A stretch of DNA of 64,000 nt from the NCBI GenBank assembly GCA_023404955.1, contig JAEXZY010000028.1, positions 15,335 through 79,334 on the forward strand. Reading direction: 5' to 3'. The notes beneath the pieces were generated by a model, which was not told where the DNA came from, searched no databases, and worked only from the letters and a program-made list of their open reading frames with translations. The translations under genes were made by a program, and so were the position numbers. Origin of the DNA: Actinomycetes bacterium. Its GTDB lineage: Bacteria; Actinomycetota; Actinomycetes; Mycobacteriales; Mycobacteriaceae. Below are positions 25,604 to 33,082 of the stretch, piece by piece. The first letter of the stretch is position 1, and the number at the start of each line of letters is the position of its first letter.

Positions 25604-26254
25604 GTGCGCACGAAATTGTTAGCCAACGGCCGCGGCCGGTGGCTGGCGATCGCGGTGTCGCTGGTGGTCTCGGCCGGCATGTTCTATGCGCAGGACACCG
25701 AGAAGCTCGCGGCGCCGGCCTCCGAGCCGCCGGTTGCCGCCCCGGCAGGACCCTCGGCGTCACCGGCGGCTCCCCCACCGGACAAGGCCGAGCTCCTGGC
25801 TGCCAGCGCACCCATCGACGCGCGGGTCTTCGACTTGTCGCTGCCCCGCGGCGTGGCGCCCGAGGGGGGCCTGCAGGTCAAGACGATCTGGGCGGCACGC
25901 GCGATCAGCGCGATGTTCCCCGAGATCACCACCATCGGCGGGTATCGGCAGGACCCGCTGAAGTGGCACCCCAACGGGCTGGCGATCGACGTGATGATCC
26001 CGAACTACCACTCCGAAGAAGGCATCGCGCTGGGCAACCAGATCGCCGGGTATGCCCTGGCCAACGCCAAGCGCTGGGGTGTGCTGCACGTGATCTGGCG
26101 CCAGGGCCTCTACCCCGGGATCGGCGCGCCGAGCTGGACGGCCGACTACGGCAACGAGACGGCCAACCACTTCGACCACGTGCACATCGCCACCGACGGC
26201 GGCGGCTACCCCACCGGCAAAGAGTCCTACTTCATCGGGTCGATGCAGCGCTAG
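25604..26254 (+). CDS. Secreted/membrane-anchored hydrolase-like protein (ARB_07466-type C-terminal domain)
   Basis: About 216 residues. The N-terminus has a single hydrophobic segment (WLAIAVSLVVSAGMFYA) after a short basic stretch, so the protein is exported or anchored. A Pro/Ala-rich linker (about 40 residues) leads to a C-terminal domain with VKTIWAARAISAMFPEITTIGGYRQDPLKWHPNG, LAIDVMIPN and a closing HFDHVHIATDGGG. Conserved His and Asp residues in these motifs resemble D-alanyl-D-alanine carboxypeptidase/peptidase folds, where His/Asp bind zinc. The family is found in many mycobacteria as putative glycoside hydrolase or cell-wall enzyme; the reaction is not established. The start GTG at 25604 is chosen from the leaderless -10; an in-frame ATG at 25523 would give a longer, unlikely tail. 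Confidence 0.72.
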   Translation: MRTKLLANGRGRWLAIAVSLVVSAGMFYAQDTEKLAAPASEPPVAAPAGPSASPAAPPPDKAELLAASAPIDARVFDLSLPRGVAPEGGLQVKTIWAARAISAMFPEITTIGGYRQDPLKWHPNGLAIDVMIPNYHSEEGIALGNQIAGYALANAKRWGVLHVIWRQGLYPGIGAPSWTADYGNETANHFDHVHIATDGGGYPTGKESYFIGSMQR

Positions 26255-26262
26255 ATCAAGCG

Positions 26263-28065
26263 TCAGACCGCGATACCCGGCGCCCCGCACCGCAGGAAGC
26301 TGGCGGAGGCAGGATCGTCACCGCACACCGCGAACAGGTCCACCAGCGTGGTGGTCTCGTCGGGCTGGGGCTCGATCGCCGGCGGGGCGGGCGGCCACAG
26401 CGGGAAGATGCGGGCGCCCTCGACGCCGGTGAGCTTGGCGACGATCTGCGCGGCCAGGTTGGTGGCAACGTAGATCAGGTCGCCACCCAGCTGGACGGGA
26501 ATGATCGCGATCTTGGCGACTAGGCTGACCAGCGGGACGCCGAGGTCCACGAGGTCCTGCAGACCCGCGGTGAACTGTTGGGTCGCGCCGAACACGAAGT
26601 ACGGCACCGAGGTCACGATGGTCCGGAGGTCCAGCCTGAGCTGAGTACCGATGTCGGGATAGCCGTACGAGGCGATGGCATCGAGGAGGTCGTCCCTGAG
26701 CTCACCGGGCTCGGGTAGGACGTTGCTGCCGTCCTGCTCCGTCAGGGACTCACCGTCCGATTTCGGCGAGGGTTGTCCCCCGAACAGGGTGAGCACCGTC
26801 GGGGTGACGTCGACGATCGAGTAGGTCGAGTTGATCGCGCCGGCGGTGAATCCGGCGCCGTTGGCGATCACGAACGTCGATGTCTCCGGCGGGGATTGGA
26901 ATCCGTGCCCGATGCCCTGCTGCGGCTGGTGGCCGTGGTCGGTGACCAAGATGATCGTCCACTCCTGCCCGCTGTCGGCGATCGCGGTGAGGATCTCCCC
27001 CACGTTGCGATCGACGTTGGTGATGGCCGCCGCGTACTCCGGAGAGTCGCCGCCGTGCATGTGCCCGTTCTCGTCGACCCCGACGAAGTAGCTGAAGACG
27101 AAGTTGCCGACGTTCGGGTTGGCGGCCAGGATCGCGGCCTCCGTCGCGTCTCCGACCCGGTCGTCGGTCTTCGACCAGTCGGTGTCGCCGTCGACTTGGG
27201 TGAAGTAGATGTTGTTGTCGACCGTGGCCGGGCCGCCCCTGCCGGCGATACCGGCGATCACGTCCCAGTCGGAGATCGCCGTGGTCTCGATGCTGCTGTC
27301 GAACTGTTCGAGCTGGGTGAACAGGGTGGGCCATCTCGAGTAGGTCCAGGGCGTGAACACGTTGTTGATCACGCCGGTCTTCTCACCCCACGCCCCGGTC
27401 AGTATCGACGACCACGAGGGATTCGAGATCGTGGTGTGCCCCACGATCGTCGATGCCGCGGTCGTGCCGCCCTGCATGAGACCGAACAGGTTGGTGTTCG
27501 ACTGGTTGGCCAGGATCTTGCTGAGGTTGGTGCCGTCGATGCCGATCACCAGAACGTTCGGTGTGTCGTCGGCGGCCAGCGCACTCACCTGCGGCACCAC
27601 GGCGGCGCGCTTCGCCGCGATGCGTTCGTCGCGTTTCGCGGCGGCGGCCGTCAGCAGCGTGGTGAGGGCAAGTGGTTCCGCGGGCGGCGGATCGGCGGGA
27701 GCGTCGGCGCGCGAGGTCTCTTCATCCCTGGTGACTTTCACCGAGGTGAGGGCGCGCTCCGGCACGTCGGCGTCGCGGTCTGCGACGCGGGCGCGACGGG
27801 CTTCTTGGCGCTCGGCGCGACGTGTGGCCGCGGCTTCGCGTGCTTCTTGGCGGCGTTGTTGCGCAGCGGCCCGGCGCTCCGCCCCCTTCGAGGTGGCAGG
27901 TCCGGTCGCGATCTGCGAGGACGCCGACGACTGGGACGACGCCGACGTGTCGCTACCGGTGTCGTCGGCGTACGCGACGCCCGGAGCGGCGGTGGCCACC
28001 GCCCAGCCGACGCCCAGCGTCACGGCCAGCGCCCCGACGCGTCCGATGGTGGTGATCTGACCCAT
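26263..28065 (-). CDS. Secreted alkaline phosphatase-superfamily phosphodiesterase
   Basis: A 600-residue exported protein. A signal peptide (GRVGALAVTLGVGWAVATAA, cleavage near AYA at about 33) is followed by a charged, Arg/Ala-rich region (about 50-160) of low complexity. The catalytic domain starts near 165 with VLVIGIDGTNL (metal-binding Asp), HTTISNPSW (Thr/Ser nucleophile region), DENGHMHG, VTDHGHQPQQG and GHGFQ, the metal ligands of type I phosphodiesterase/nucleotide pyrophosphatase enzymes. The C-terminal 100 residues contain hydrophobic stretches and a Pro-rich segment. It may cleave phosphodiesters outside the cell; the substrate is unknown. Its N-terminal export module closely matches the one on the protein at 40264-42390. 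Confidence 0.84.
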   Translation of the reverse strand: MGQITTIGRVGALAVTLGVGWAVATAAPGVAYADDTGSDTSASSQSSASSQIATGPATSKGAERRAAAQQRRQEAREAAATRRAERQEARRARVADRDADVPERALTSVKVTRDEETSRADAPADPPPAEPLALTTLLTAAAAKRDERIAAKRAAVVPQVSALAADDTPNVLVIGIDGTNLSKILANQSNTNLFGLMQGGTTAASTIVGHTTISNPSWSSILTGAWGEKTGVINNVFTPWTYSRWPTLFTQLEQFDSSIETTAISDWDVIAGIAGRGGPATVDNNIYFTQVDGDTDWSKTDDRVGDATEAAILAANPNVGNFVFSYFVGVDENGHMHGGDSPEYAAAITNVDRNVGEILTAIADSGQEWTIILVTDHGHQPQQGIGHGFQSPPETSTFVIANGAGFTAGAINSTYSIVDVTPTVLTLFGGQPSPKSDGESLTEQDGSNVLPEPGELRDDLLDAIASYGYPDIGTQLRLDLRTIVTSVPYFVFGATQQFTAGLQDLVDLGVPLVSLVAKIAIIPVQLGGDLIYVATNLAAQIVAKLTGVEGARIFPLWPPAPPAIEPQPDETTTLVDLFAVCGDDPASASFLRCGAPGIAV

Positions 28066-28167
28066 GAGATGTCCCTTCGCCGACCCCCGTGGCGTGTGTT
28101 ACGGCAAAATTACGCCCCCGTCAGCGGATCGTGGCGGCATTTCGCTCAGATGCCCGTCGTGTCGCCC

Positions 28168-28173
28168 TAGAGT
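28168..28173 (+). promoter_or_regulatory. -10 element for a leaderless SDR gene
   Basis: TAGAGT is followed by seven bases and then the ATG at 28181. There is no ribosome binding site, so transcription probably starts at the A of the start codon. The arrangement matches leaderless mycobacterial promoters. Confidence 0.6.
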
Positions 28174-28180
28174 TGGCCCG

Positions 28181-29044
28181 ATGACGAGCTCGTTGCGCCG
28201 CGCGCTCCGGCTCGCCGGCATGCGACCGCTCCCCCTTCCCTCGACAGTCAAGCCAATGTCATTGCAGGGCAAACGGATTCTTTTGACCGGAGCGTCGTCG
28301 GGCATCGGCGCGGCCGCGGCGGAGAAGTTGGCGGCCCAGGGAGCGACGGTGCTCGTGGTGGCGCGGCGGGCCGATCTGCTCGCCGACGTCGTTGCCCGGA
28401 TCACGGCTCACGGTGGTCAGGCGGTGGCGATGCCGACCGATCTCGCCGATCTCGACGCAGTGGACGCGCTGGCGGCGGCTGCGGGACCGGTGGACATCCT
28501 GATCAACAACGCCGGCCGGTCGATCCGCCGGCCGCTGCTGGAATCGCTGGACCGATGGCATGACGTGGAGCGCACGATCGCGCTGAACTACTACGCGCCG
28601 CTGCGGCTGATCCGCGGTGTGGCACCGGGGATGGTGGCACGCGGTGACGGTCACATCATCAACATCTCGAGCTGGCGGGTGATGCCGGAGTCCTCGCCGC
28701 TGTTCGGGGTGTACAACGCGTCGAAAGCTGCGCTCAGTGCGGTCAGCCGGGTCATCGACAACGAACTGGCCGAGGCGGGGATCCGGTCGACGACCATCTA
28801 CTACCCGCTGGTGGCCACTCCGATGATCGCGCCGACTCGGGCCTACGACGGCCTGGCTGCGTTGAGCGCGGACGAGGCGGCGGAGTGGATGGTCGAGGCC
28901 GCACGCCGGCGCCCGGTGCGCATCGCGCCGCGCAAGATGCTGCCGCTGCGGGCGCTCGACCTCGTGTCGCCGAGCCTGCTCAACGGCGTGATGAAGCGCT
29001 CCACACCGCAGCTGATCCGGACGGCCGGTCGCGGTGCCGGCTGA
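28181..29044 (+). CDS. SDR-family oxidoreductase
   Basis: A 287-residue short-chain dehydrogenase. After a basic N-terminal tail, it has ILLTGASSGIGAAAAEKLAAQG (cofactor loop), RRADLL after strand 2 (suggesting NADP+ preference through Arg), DILINNAGRSIRR, IINISSWR with active-site Ser, and VYNASKAALSAVSRV (Tyr-x3-Lys). It should oxidise or reduce a lipid or alcohol substrate. Mycobacteria carry many such SDRs, and no neighbour reveals the substrate. Its last 11 bp overlap the EamA transporter start, so the two are cotranslated. The ATG is leaderless. Confidence 0.84.
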   Translation: MTSSLRRALRLAGMRPLPLPSTVKPMSLQGKRILLTGASSGIGAAAAEKLAAQGATVLVVARRADLLADVVARITAHGGQAVAMPTDLADLDAVDALAAAAGPVDILINNAGRSIRRPLLESLDRWHDVERTIALNYYAPLRLIRGVAPGMVARGDGHIINISSWRVMPESSPLFGVYNASKAALSAVSRVIDNELAEAGIRSTTIYYPLVATPMIAPTRAYDGLAALSADEAAEWMVEAARRRPVRIAPRKMLPLRALDLVSPSLLNGVMKRSTPQLIRTAGRGAG

Positions 29045-29954
29045 CCGCAGCGGCTACCGCGCCGAAAATCTCGCTGCGGGAGCGCTTCTCACCACCGCGG
29101 CATTCTTCTGTGTGGCACTGGTGGGCGCGCTGGCGAAGGTGTCGGGACAGTGCACCTCGACCGGTGTGCTGCTGCTGACGCAGAACGCGATCTGCCTGGC
29201 GGCGGTCGCCCCGGTCGCGCTACGGAACGGTGTCGCGGCGTTGCGCACCCGCAGGATCGGATTGCATCTCTTGCGCGCTGTCACAGGCACCGGCTGCTGG
29301 TACGCACTGTTCTTCGCCATCACACAGATCCCGTTGGCCAACGCCACGCTGCTGACGTACAGCGCGCCGCTGTGGATGCCGCTGATCGCGTGGGCGGTCA
29401 CCCGGCACCGCGTGGCGACGGCCACCTGGCTGGGCGCGGCGGTCGGCTTTGCCGGCGTGATGCTGGTGCTGCGCCCGCAGGGCCACGGCGTGAGCGTCGG
29501 TGAACTGTCGGCATTCGCCGGCGCGGTGCTGCTGGCGGTGGCGATGATGTCGGTGCGCTGGCTAGGTGCCACCGAACCGACAGCGCGGATCCTGTTCTAC
29601 TACTTCCTGCTGTCCACGGTGATGTCGGTGCCGATCGCCGTGGTGGATCACCGGGCGGACGGCGCCGCGATCACCGCGGCGGCCTGGCCGTGGTTGATCG
29701 CCGTCGGCATCGCCCAGCTGTTGTCGCAAGTGCTGATCATCGTCGCCTACCGCTACGCACCGGCCGAGAAGCTGGGCCCGTTCATCTACTCGGTGATCGT
29801 GTTCACCGCGCTGATCGACTGGCTGGTGTGGCACCATCGCCCGGCCCTGTCCACCTACTTCGGCATGGCGCTGGTGATCGGCGGCGGCTTGCTGGCGGTG
29901 CGCGCCAAAGCCGCTGCGCCTCAACCTCTTCTGCCGCCTCCGCCGTCACGGTGA
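29034..29954 (+). CDS. EamA/DMT-family transporter
   Basis: A 306-residue membrane protein with ten predicted helices in two EamA repeats. Typical segments are GALLTTAAFFCVALVGALAK, FFAITQIPLANATLLTYSAPLW (EamA helix 3-4 motif) and, in the second repeat, VIIVAYRYAPAEKLGPFIYSVIVFTALI. Such proteins export small metabolites or nucleotide sugars; the substrate is unknown. The GTG start at 29034 overlaps the SDR stop by 11 bp, which couples their translation. The 3' end overlaps, tail to tail, 34 bp of the small secreted protein gene on the other strand. Confidence 0.8.
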   Translation: MPADRSGYRAENLAAGALLTTAAFFCVALVGALAKVSGQCTSTGVLLLTQNAICLAAVAPVALRNGVAALRTRRIGLHLLRAVTGTGCWYALFFAITQIPLANATLLTYSAPLWMPLIAWAVTRHRVATATWLGAAVGFAGVMLVLRPQGHGVSVGELSAFAGAVLLAVAMMSVRWLGATEPTARILFYYFLLSTVMSVPIAVVDHRADGAAITAAAWPWLIAVGIAQLLSQVLIIVAYRYAPAEKLGPFIYSVIVFTALIDWLVWHHRPALSTYFGMALVIGGGLLAVRAKAAAPQPLLPPPPSR

Positions 29955-30196
29955 GGCCGATCCGGCCGATCGATGATGAAGGTCAGGCCCCAGCCGCCGT
30001 CGTTGCAGTACCAGCACTGATAGGGGTAGTAGGGCGTGATGGCCCCTGGCCCCTGGCCGGTGTTCGCCCCGCGTACGTCGCCCTGGGAACAGACGATCGT
30101 GCCGGCGGCACTGGTGCAATCCGCCAGGGCCGGCGCTGGGGCGATCAGTCCGGAACCGATCAGGACCGGCAGAATCGTCACGTGTGTGAGCCGCAT
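29921..30196 (-). CDS. Small secreted protein with four cysteines
   Basis: A 91-residue protein. A clear signal peptide (THVTILPVLIGSGLIAPAPALA) is cleaved near residue 25. The mature part contains four Cys (DCTS, VCSQ, QCWY, YCND), so two disulfides are possible, and aromatic and Pro-rich stretches (TPYYPYQCW). GGAGG five bases before the ATG at 30196 supports the start. It resembles small exported mycobacterial proteins of unknown function. It is convergent with the EamA gene, with 34 bp of overlap at the 3' ends. Confidence 0.65.
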   Translation of the reverse strand: MRLTHVTILPVLIGSGLIAPAPALADCTSAAGTIVCSQGDVRGANTGQGPGAITPYYPYQCWYCNDGGWGLTFIIDRPDRPHRDGGGGRRG

Positions 30197-30288
30197 ATCG
30201 GCCTCCCGAACACGGTCGCGAGCTCGTCATCGCGGAACCGTACCCGTCGATGGTAACTCTCGGATTGCCCTGGTCAAAGGGCAAATGG

Positions 30289-31233
30289 TCAGCGGCGCAG
30301 CGTGGTGTGGGGGCTCTCTCCGTACTGCTCGCGGTAGTAGACGGCGAAGCGCCCCGAGTGCGCGAAACCCCAGCGCGCGGCCACCTCTGCAACCTGCACG
30401 CGAGACTGGTCGGCGGCCACCAAATCGGCGTGCGCGTGGGAGAGCCGGACCTGGCGCAGGTACTCGGTGGGCGTGCAGTGGCGGTGCTTGCGGAACATGT
30501 ACTGCAACGCCCGCGGCGTCACGTAGACCGCATTGGCGATGTCGACCATCGAGATATCATGCGCGGCATTGTCTTCGATGAACGCGATCGCGCGCCGCAG
30601 AAGGATCGGCGTGCTGTCATTCCTGTCGACGGCGGTCGTCTCGAGCCGCGCGGTGCTGGGAAACGCAGAAAGCAGTCCCGCAGCGAGGTATCTGCGCAGG
30701 TTCCCGATGACCAGGGGGCTGTGCGCCGCATAGGGGTCGGACACCACGGAATGCTTGACGTGTCTGATCGCGTTGATCAACACGGCGCCGGCCATCGGCG
30801 ACACCGGGGTGGTGCCGGTCAGTCGAACCTCTTCGCTATCAACCGATTCCGCCACTGTCGCGAGAAGATGTCCGTCCAATGCGATCGTGTCGCAGTGCAA
30901 CGCGTGGGCTTCGCCGCTGAAACCGGCACCGTCGTGTGCGCTGACCGCGAGGACCTCCCCCGGGCCGGACATGCGCGCGTCGTCGTCACCGGACCGGTGC
31001 AGGACGGCGCCCGCTCGAATCGTGCACAGGACGACGGCGTCGGCCGGGTAGCTCTCGAACTCGAAATCCGTGCCGTAGACGAAATCGTCGAGAACCAGCT
31101 CGCCCAGCTGCGCGCGCTCCACCCGGGTCCGCGACGCGGTGCTCGAGGCCCCCGTCAAGCGGACCTTGTAGTAGTTGGCACTGACGAATCGCTCGACGTC
31201 ATCGAGGTCCGCGGTGTCGATCAGGATGGTCAT
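30289..31233 (-). CDS. AraC-family transcription regulator
   Basis: A 314-residue regulator. Residues 1-200 are a sensor domain (LVLDDFVYGTDFEFESYPADAVVLCTIRAGAVLHRSGD). The C-terminal 100 residues form a double helix-turn-helix (RRAIAFIEDNAAHDISMVDIANAVYVTPRALQYMFRKH; VRLSHAHADLVAADQSRVQVAEVAARWGFAHSGRFAVYYREQYGESP), the AraC/XylS pattern. It could control the divergent DUF4239 gene, 131 bp away, or an unlinked set. GAGGT precedes the ATG at 31233. The sensor ligand is unknown. Confidence 0.85.
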   Translation of the reverse strand: MTILIDTADLDDVERFVSANYYKVRLTGASSTASRTRVERAQLGELVLDDFVYGTDFEFESYPADAVVLCTIRAGAVLHRSGDDDARMSGPGEVLAVSAHDGAGFSGEAHALHCDTIALDGHLLATVAESVDSEEVRLTGTTPVSPMAGAVLINAIRHVKHSVVSDPYAAHSPLVIGNLRRYLAAGLLSAFPSTARLETTAVDRNDSTPILLRRAIAFIEDNAAHDISMVDIANAVYVTPRALQYMFRKHRHCTPTEYLRQVRLSHAHADLVAADQSRVQVAEVAARWGFAHSGRFAVYYREQYGESPHTTLRR

Positions 31234-31364
31234 CGGCTACCTCGGGCATGCGGAGGGACGACGGCATCCTTGTTGAGCCAGTTGTCATTGTTCCCCCAGT
31301 TGCACCCCGGCCACAAGGCGGGCCGTTTAGAGTCGGCGGCAAATCCGATCTTGTGGAGGCAGTG

Positions 31365-32153
31365 GTGAGTCAATGGCTGGTCACGCACGTACCGCCGTGG
31401 TTGCTGCTGATCCTGATGGTCGTGGCGACGGCGGGCACGGCCGTTCTGATTCAAATGGTCGTGCGCCGACGCTTTCCCAATCTGCGCGGCGACGAGCACA
31501 ACGACGTCACCAAATTTGCCTTCGGTGTCGTCGGGTTCGTGTTCGCGTTCTTCATCGGGTTCGTCGTGTCGGCGATGTGGGGACAGATCAGTCACGCCGA
31601 CGGCGTGGTCCGCACCGAGGGTTCGGCGGGCGCGCAACTGGCGCGGGACTCTCATGTGTTCGATCCGCCGGACCGCGATCGTGTGCGCGCCAGCCTGCTG
31701 GCATACGAGCAGGCGGCGATCCGGGAGTGGGACGAGTCCAACGAGGGCCGGGTGTATCCCGAGGCGGATCGGGCTCTGAACGAGCTCTACGCCGCCTACG
31801 AGAACATCGCACCGCGCACGGAGGCTCAGAAAACACTCCTGTCAACGTCTTTCGGCAATCTCAATGATCTGAGCAAGAACCGCACGGAGCGCGTGTTGCA
31901 AGCCCGCACCGACACGGGCCCGCCGTGGTCGCTGTGGGCCGTCATCTTCGTCACCAGCGGCCTGCTGCTGGGCTGCGCGATCATCTACGGAGTCGAGAAG
32001 CCGGCCAATCACTATGCGATGGTGGCGATCATCGGCACGTTGGTGGGCGCGGAGCTGTTCCTCGTCGTCGAGCTGTCGCATCCGTTCATCGGCGCGGTGT
32101 CCACGGTTCCCGAACCTCTTCAGCAGGTCGTCAACACGCTGCAGAACCAGTGA
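31365..32153 (+). CDS. DUF4239 (bestrophin-like) membrane protein
   Basis: A 262-residue protein. Two N-terminal hydrophobic helices (PWLLLILMVVATAGTAVLIQMV; FAFGVVGFVFAFFIGFVVSAMW) are followed by a soluble stretch of about 120 residues and two C-terminal helices (VIFVTSGLLLGCAIIYG; MVAIIGTLVGAELFLVVEL). This is the DUF4239 layout, related to bestrophin-like channels, and the function is not established. GGAGG just before the GTG at 31365 supports this start; GTG at 31362 and an ATG at 31248 are alternatives. TTTAGAGT about 35 bp upstream may contain the -10. The AraC gene is divergent. Confidence 0.68.
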   Translation: MSQWLVTHVPPWLLLILMVVATAGTAVLIQMVVRRRFPNLRGDEHNDVTKFAFGVVGFVFAFFIGFVVSAMWGQISHADGVVRTEGSAGAQLARDSHVFDPPDRDRVRASLLAYEQAAIREWDESNEGRVYPEADRALNELYAAYENIAPRTEAQKTLLSTSFGNLNDLSKNRTERVLQARTDTGPPWSLWAVIFVTSGLLLGCAIIYGVEKPANHYAMVAIIGTLVGAELFLVVELSHPFIGAVSTVPEPLQQVVNTLQNQ

Positions 32154-32183
32154 GGCAACACCTTTCGTGGGGGGCCTCCCGGC

Positions 32184-32540
32184 TCATCTGCAACAGCTGG
32201 GGTCGAGCACCCGACACAGCGCCTCCAGCGCGTCGTGGCGTGCGCTGTGATGCACGCTCATCCCCCGGCGCTCAGAGGTTACGAAGCCGGCGGTGCGCAG
32301 CTGGCTGAGATGGTGGCTCACCGTGGACTCCGACAGCCCGACGGCGGCAGCCATCGACCCGGTCGTGCACGCCGTGTCGGCGGTGAACAGCAACGAGATC
32401 AACTTGACCCGCACCGGGTCGGCCAGTGCCTTGAGGCGCATCGCCACATCGAGTGCGGCCGCGTCGTCCGCTGGTCCGGCAGCGACCGGTGCGCAGCACA
32501 CGGGCTCGGACATGTCGATCGCAGGCAGCGCCTTGGGCAC
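32184..32540 (-). CDS. arsR: ArsR/SmtB-family arsenic repressor (Cys15-Cys16 type)
   Basis: A 118-residue winged-helix repressor. The core is ALADPVRVKLISLLFTADTACTTGSMAAAVGLSESTVSHHLSQLRTAGFV, with the recognition helix SESTVSHH. The cysteines are Cys15 and Cys16 (PVCCAP), Cys58 (TAC) and a C-terminal pair in DPSCCR. A Cys15-Cys16 plus Cys near 55 set is the As(III) site of corynebacterial-type ArsR, so arsenite binding should release it from DNA. The GTG start is fixed by a leaderless -10 six bases upstream. A start at the ATG 27 bp downstream would shift the numbering. It is divergent from arsI, sharing the palindromic operator. Confidence 0.88.
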   Translation of the reverse strand: MPKALPAIDMSEPVCCAPVAAGPADDAAALDVAMRLKALADPVRVKLISLLFTADTACTTGSMAAAVGLSESTVSHHLSQLRTAGFVTSERRGMSVHHSARHDALEALCRVLDPSCCR

Positions 32541-32590
32541 CGGCCCAGTATGCCGACCCTCTTGACTTAAGTCAAAAAGGTGGGTAGACC
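32541..32590. promoter_or_regulatory. Divergent ars promoter-operator with shared palindrome
   Basis: A perfect 14-bp palindrome, TTGACTTAAGTCAA, spans 32562-32575. Each half supplies a TTGACT -35 hexamer. For arsR (minus strand), a 17-bp spacer leads to CATACT (32552-32547), then six bases to the GTG at 32540. For arsI (plus strand), a 17-bp spacer leads to TAGACC (32585-32590). One bound ArsR dimer would therefore block both promoters. Positions are read directly; transcription starts are inferred. Confidence 0.8.
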
Positions 32591-32638
32591 ACTACCTGTC
32601 CACCCTTTCGGCTTATGTCGCACACCTTGGAGGCCCAG

Positions 32639-33082
32639 ATGTCCCGTATCCAGTTGGCGCTCAATGTCGACGATCTCACGGCCTCGGTCGCGTTCTACTC
32701 GACGCTTTTCGGCACTAGGCCCGCCAAGGTGAAGCCCGGCTACGCCAACTTCGATGTGCACGAGCCACCGCTCAAGCTGGTGCTCATCGAGAATCCCGGC
32801 TCGGGCGGTTCGGTCAACCATCTGGGTGTCGAGGTGAATTCGACCGAGATGGTGCGCTCAGAGATCGCCCGGCTCTCCTCTGCCGGTCTGTTCACCGAAG
32901 AGGAGATGAACACCACCTGTTGCTTCGCCACCCAAGACAAGGTGTGGGTGACTGCGCCCGACGCCGAGAAATGGGAGGTGTACACCAAGCTGGCCGATGC
33001 CGACACGTTCGGCGCATCCGAACCCTCCCGCGGCGCCGTCGACGCCTGCGCATGTGACTGCGGCCCGCAGGCCGCCGGGTGA
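32639..33082 (+). CDS. arsI: ArsI/CadI-family vicinal-oxygen-chelate metalloenzyme
   Basis: A 147-residue glyoxalase/VOC-fold protein. Two beta-alpha-beta-beta-beta units carry the likely metal ligands Gln5, His61 and Glu113. The vicinal cysteine pair Cys94-Cys95 (NTTCCFATQ) is the organoarsenical-binding site of ArsI, the Fe(II)-dependent C-As lyase that demethylates trivalent methylarsenicals. A Cys cluster at the C-terminus (ACACDC) could bind metal too; this feature also fits CadI, a cadmium-induced relative. The GGAGG at 32629-32633 before the ATG at 32639 fixes the start over an ATG at 32615. The stop overlaps the acr3 GTG, coupling translation. Confidence 0.85.
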   Translation: MSRIQLALNVDDLTASVAFYSTLFGTRPAKVKPGYANFDVHEPPLKLVLIENPGSGGSVNHLGVEVNSTEMVRSEIARLSSAGLFTEEEMNTTCCFATQDKVWVTAPDAEKWEVYTKLADADTFGASEPSRGAVDACACDCGPQAAG

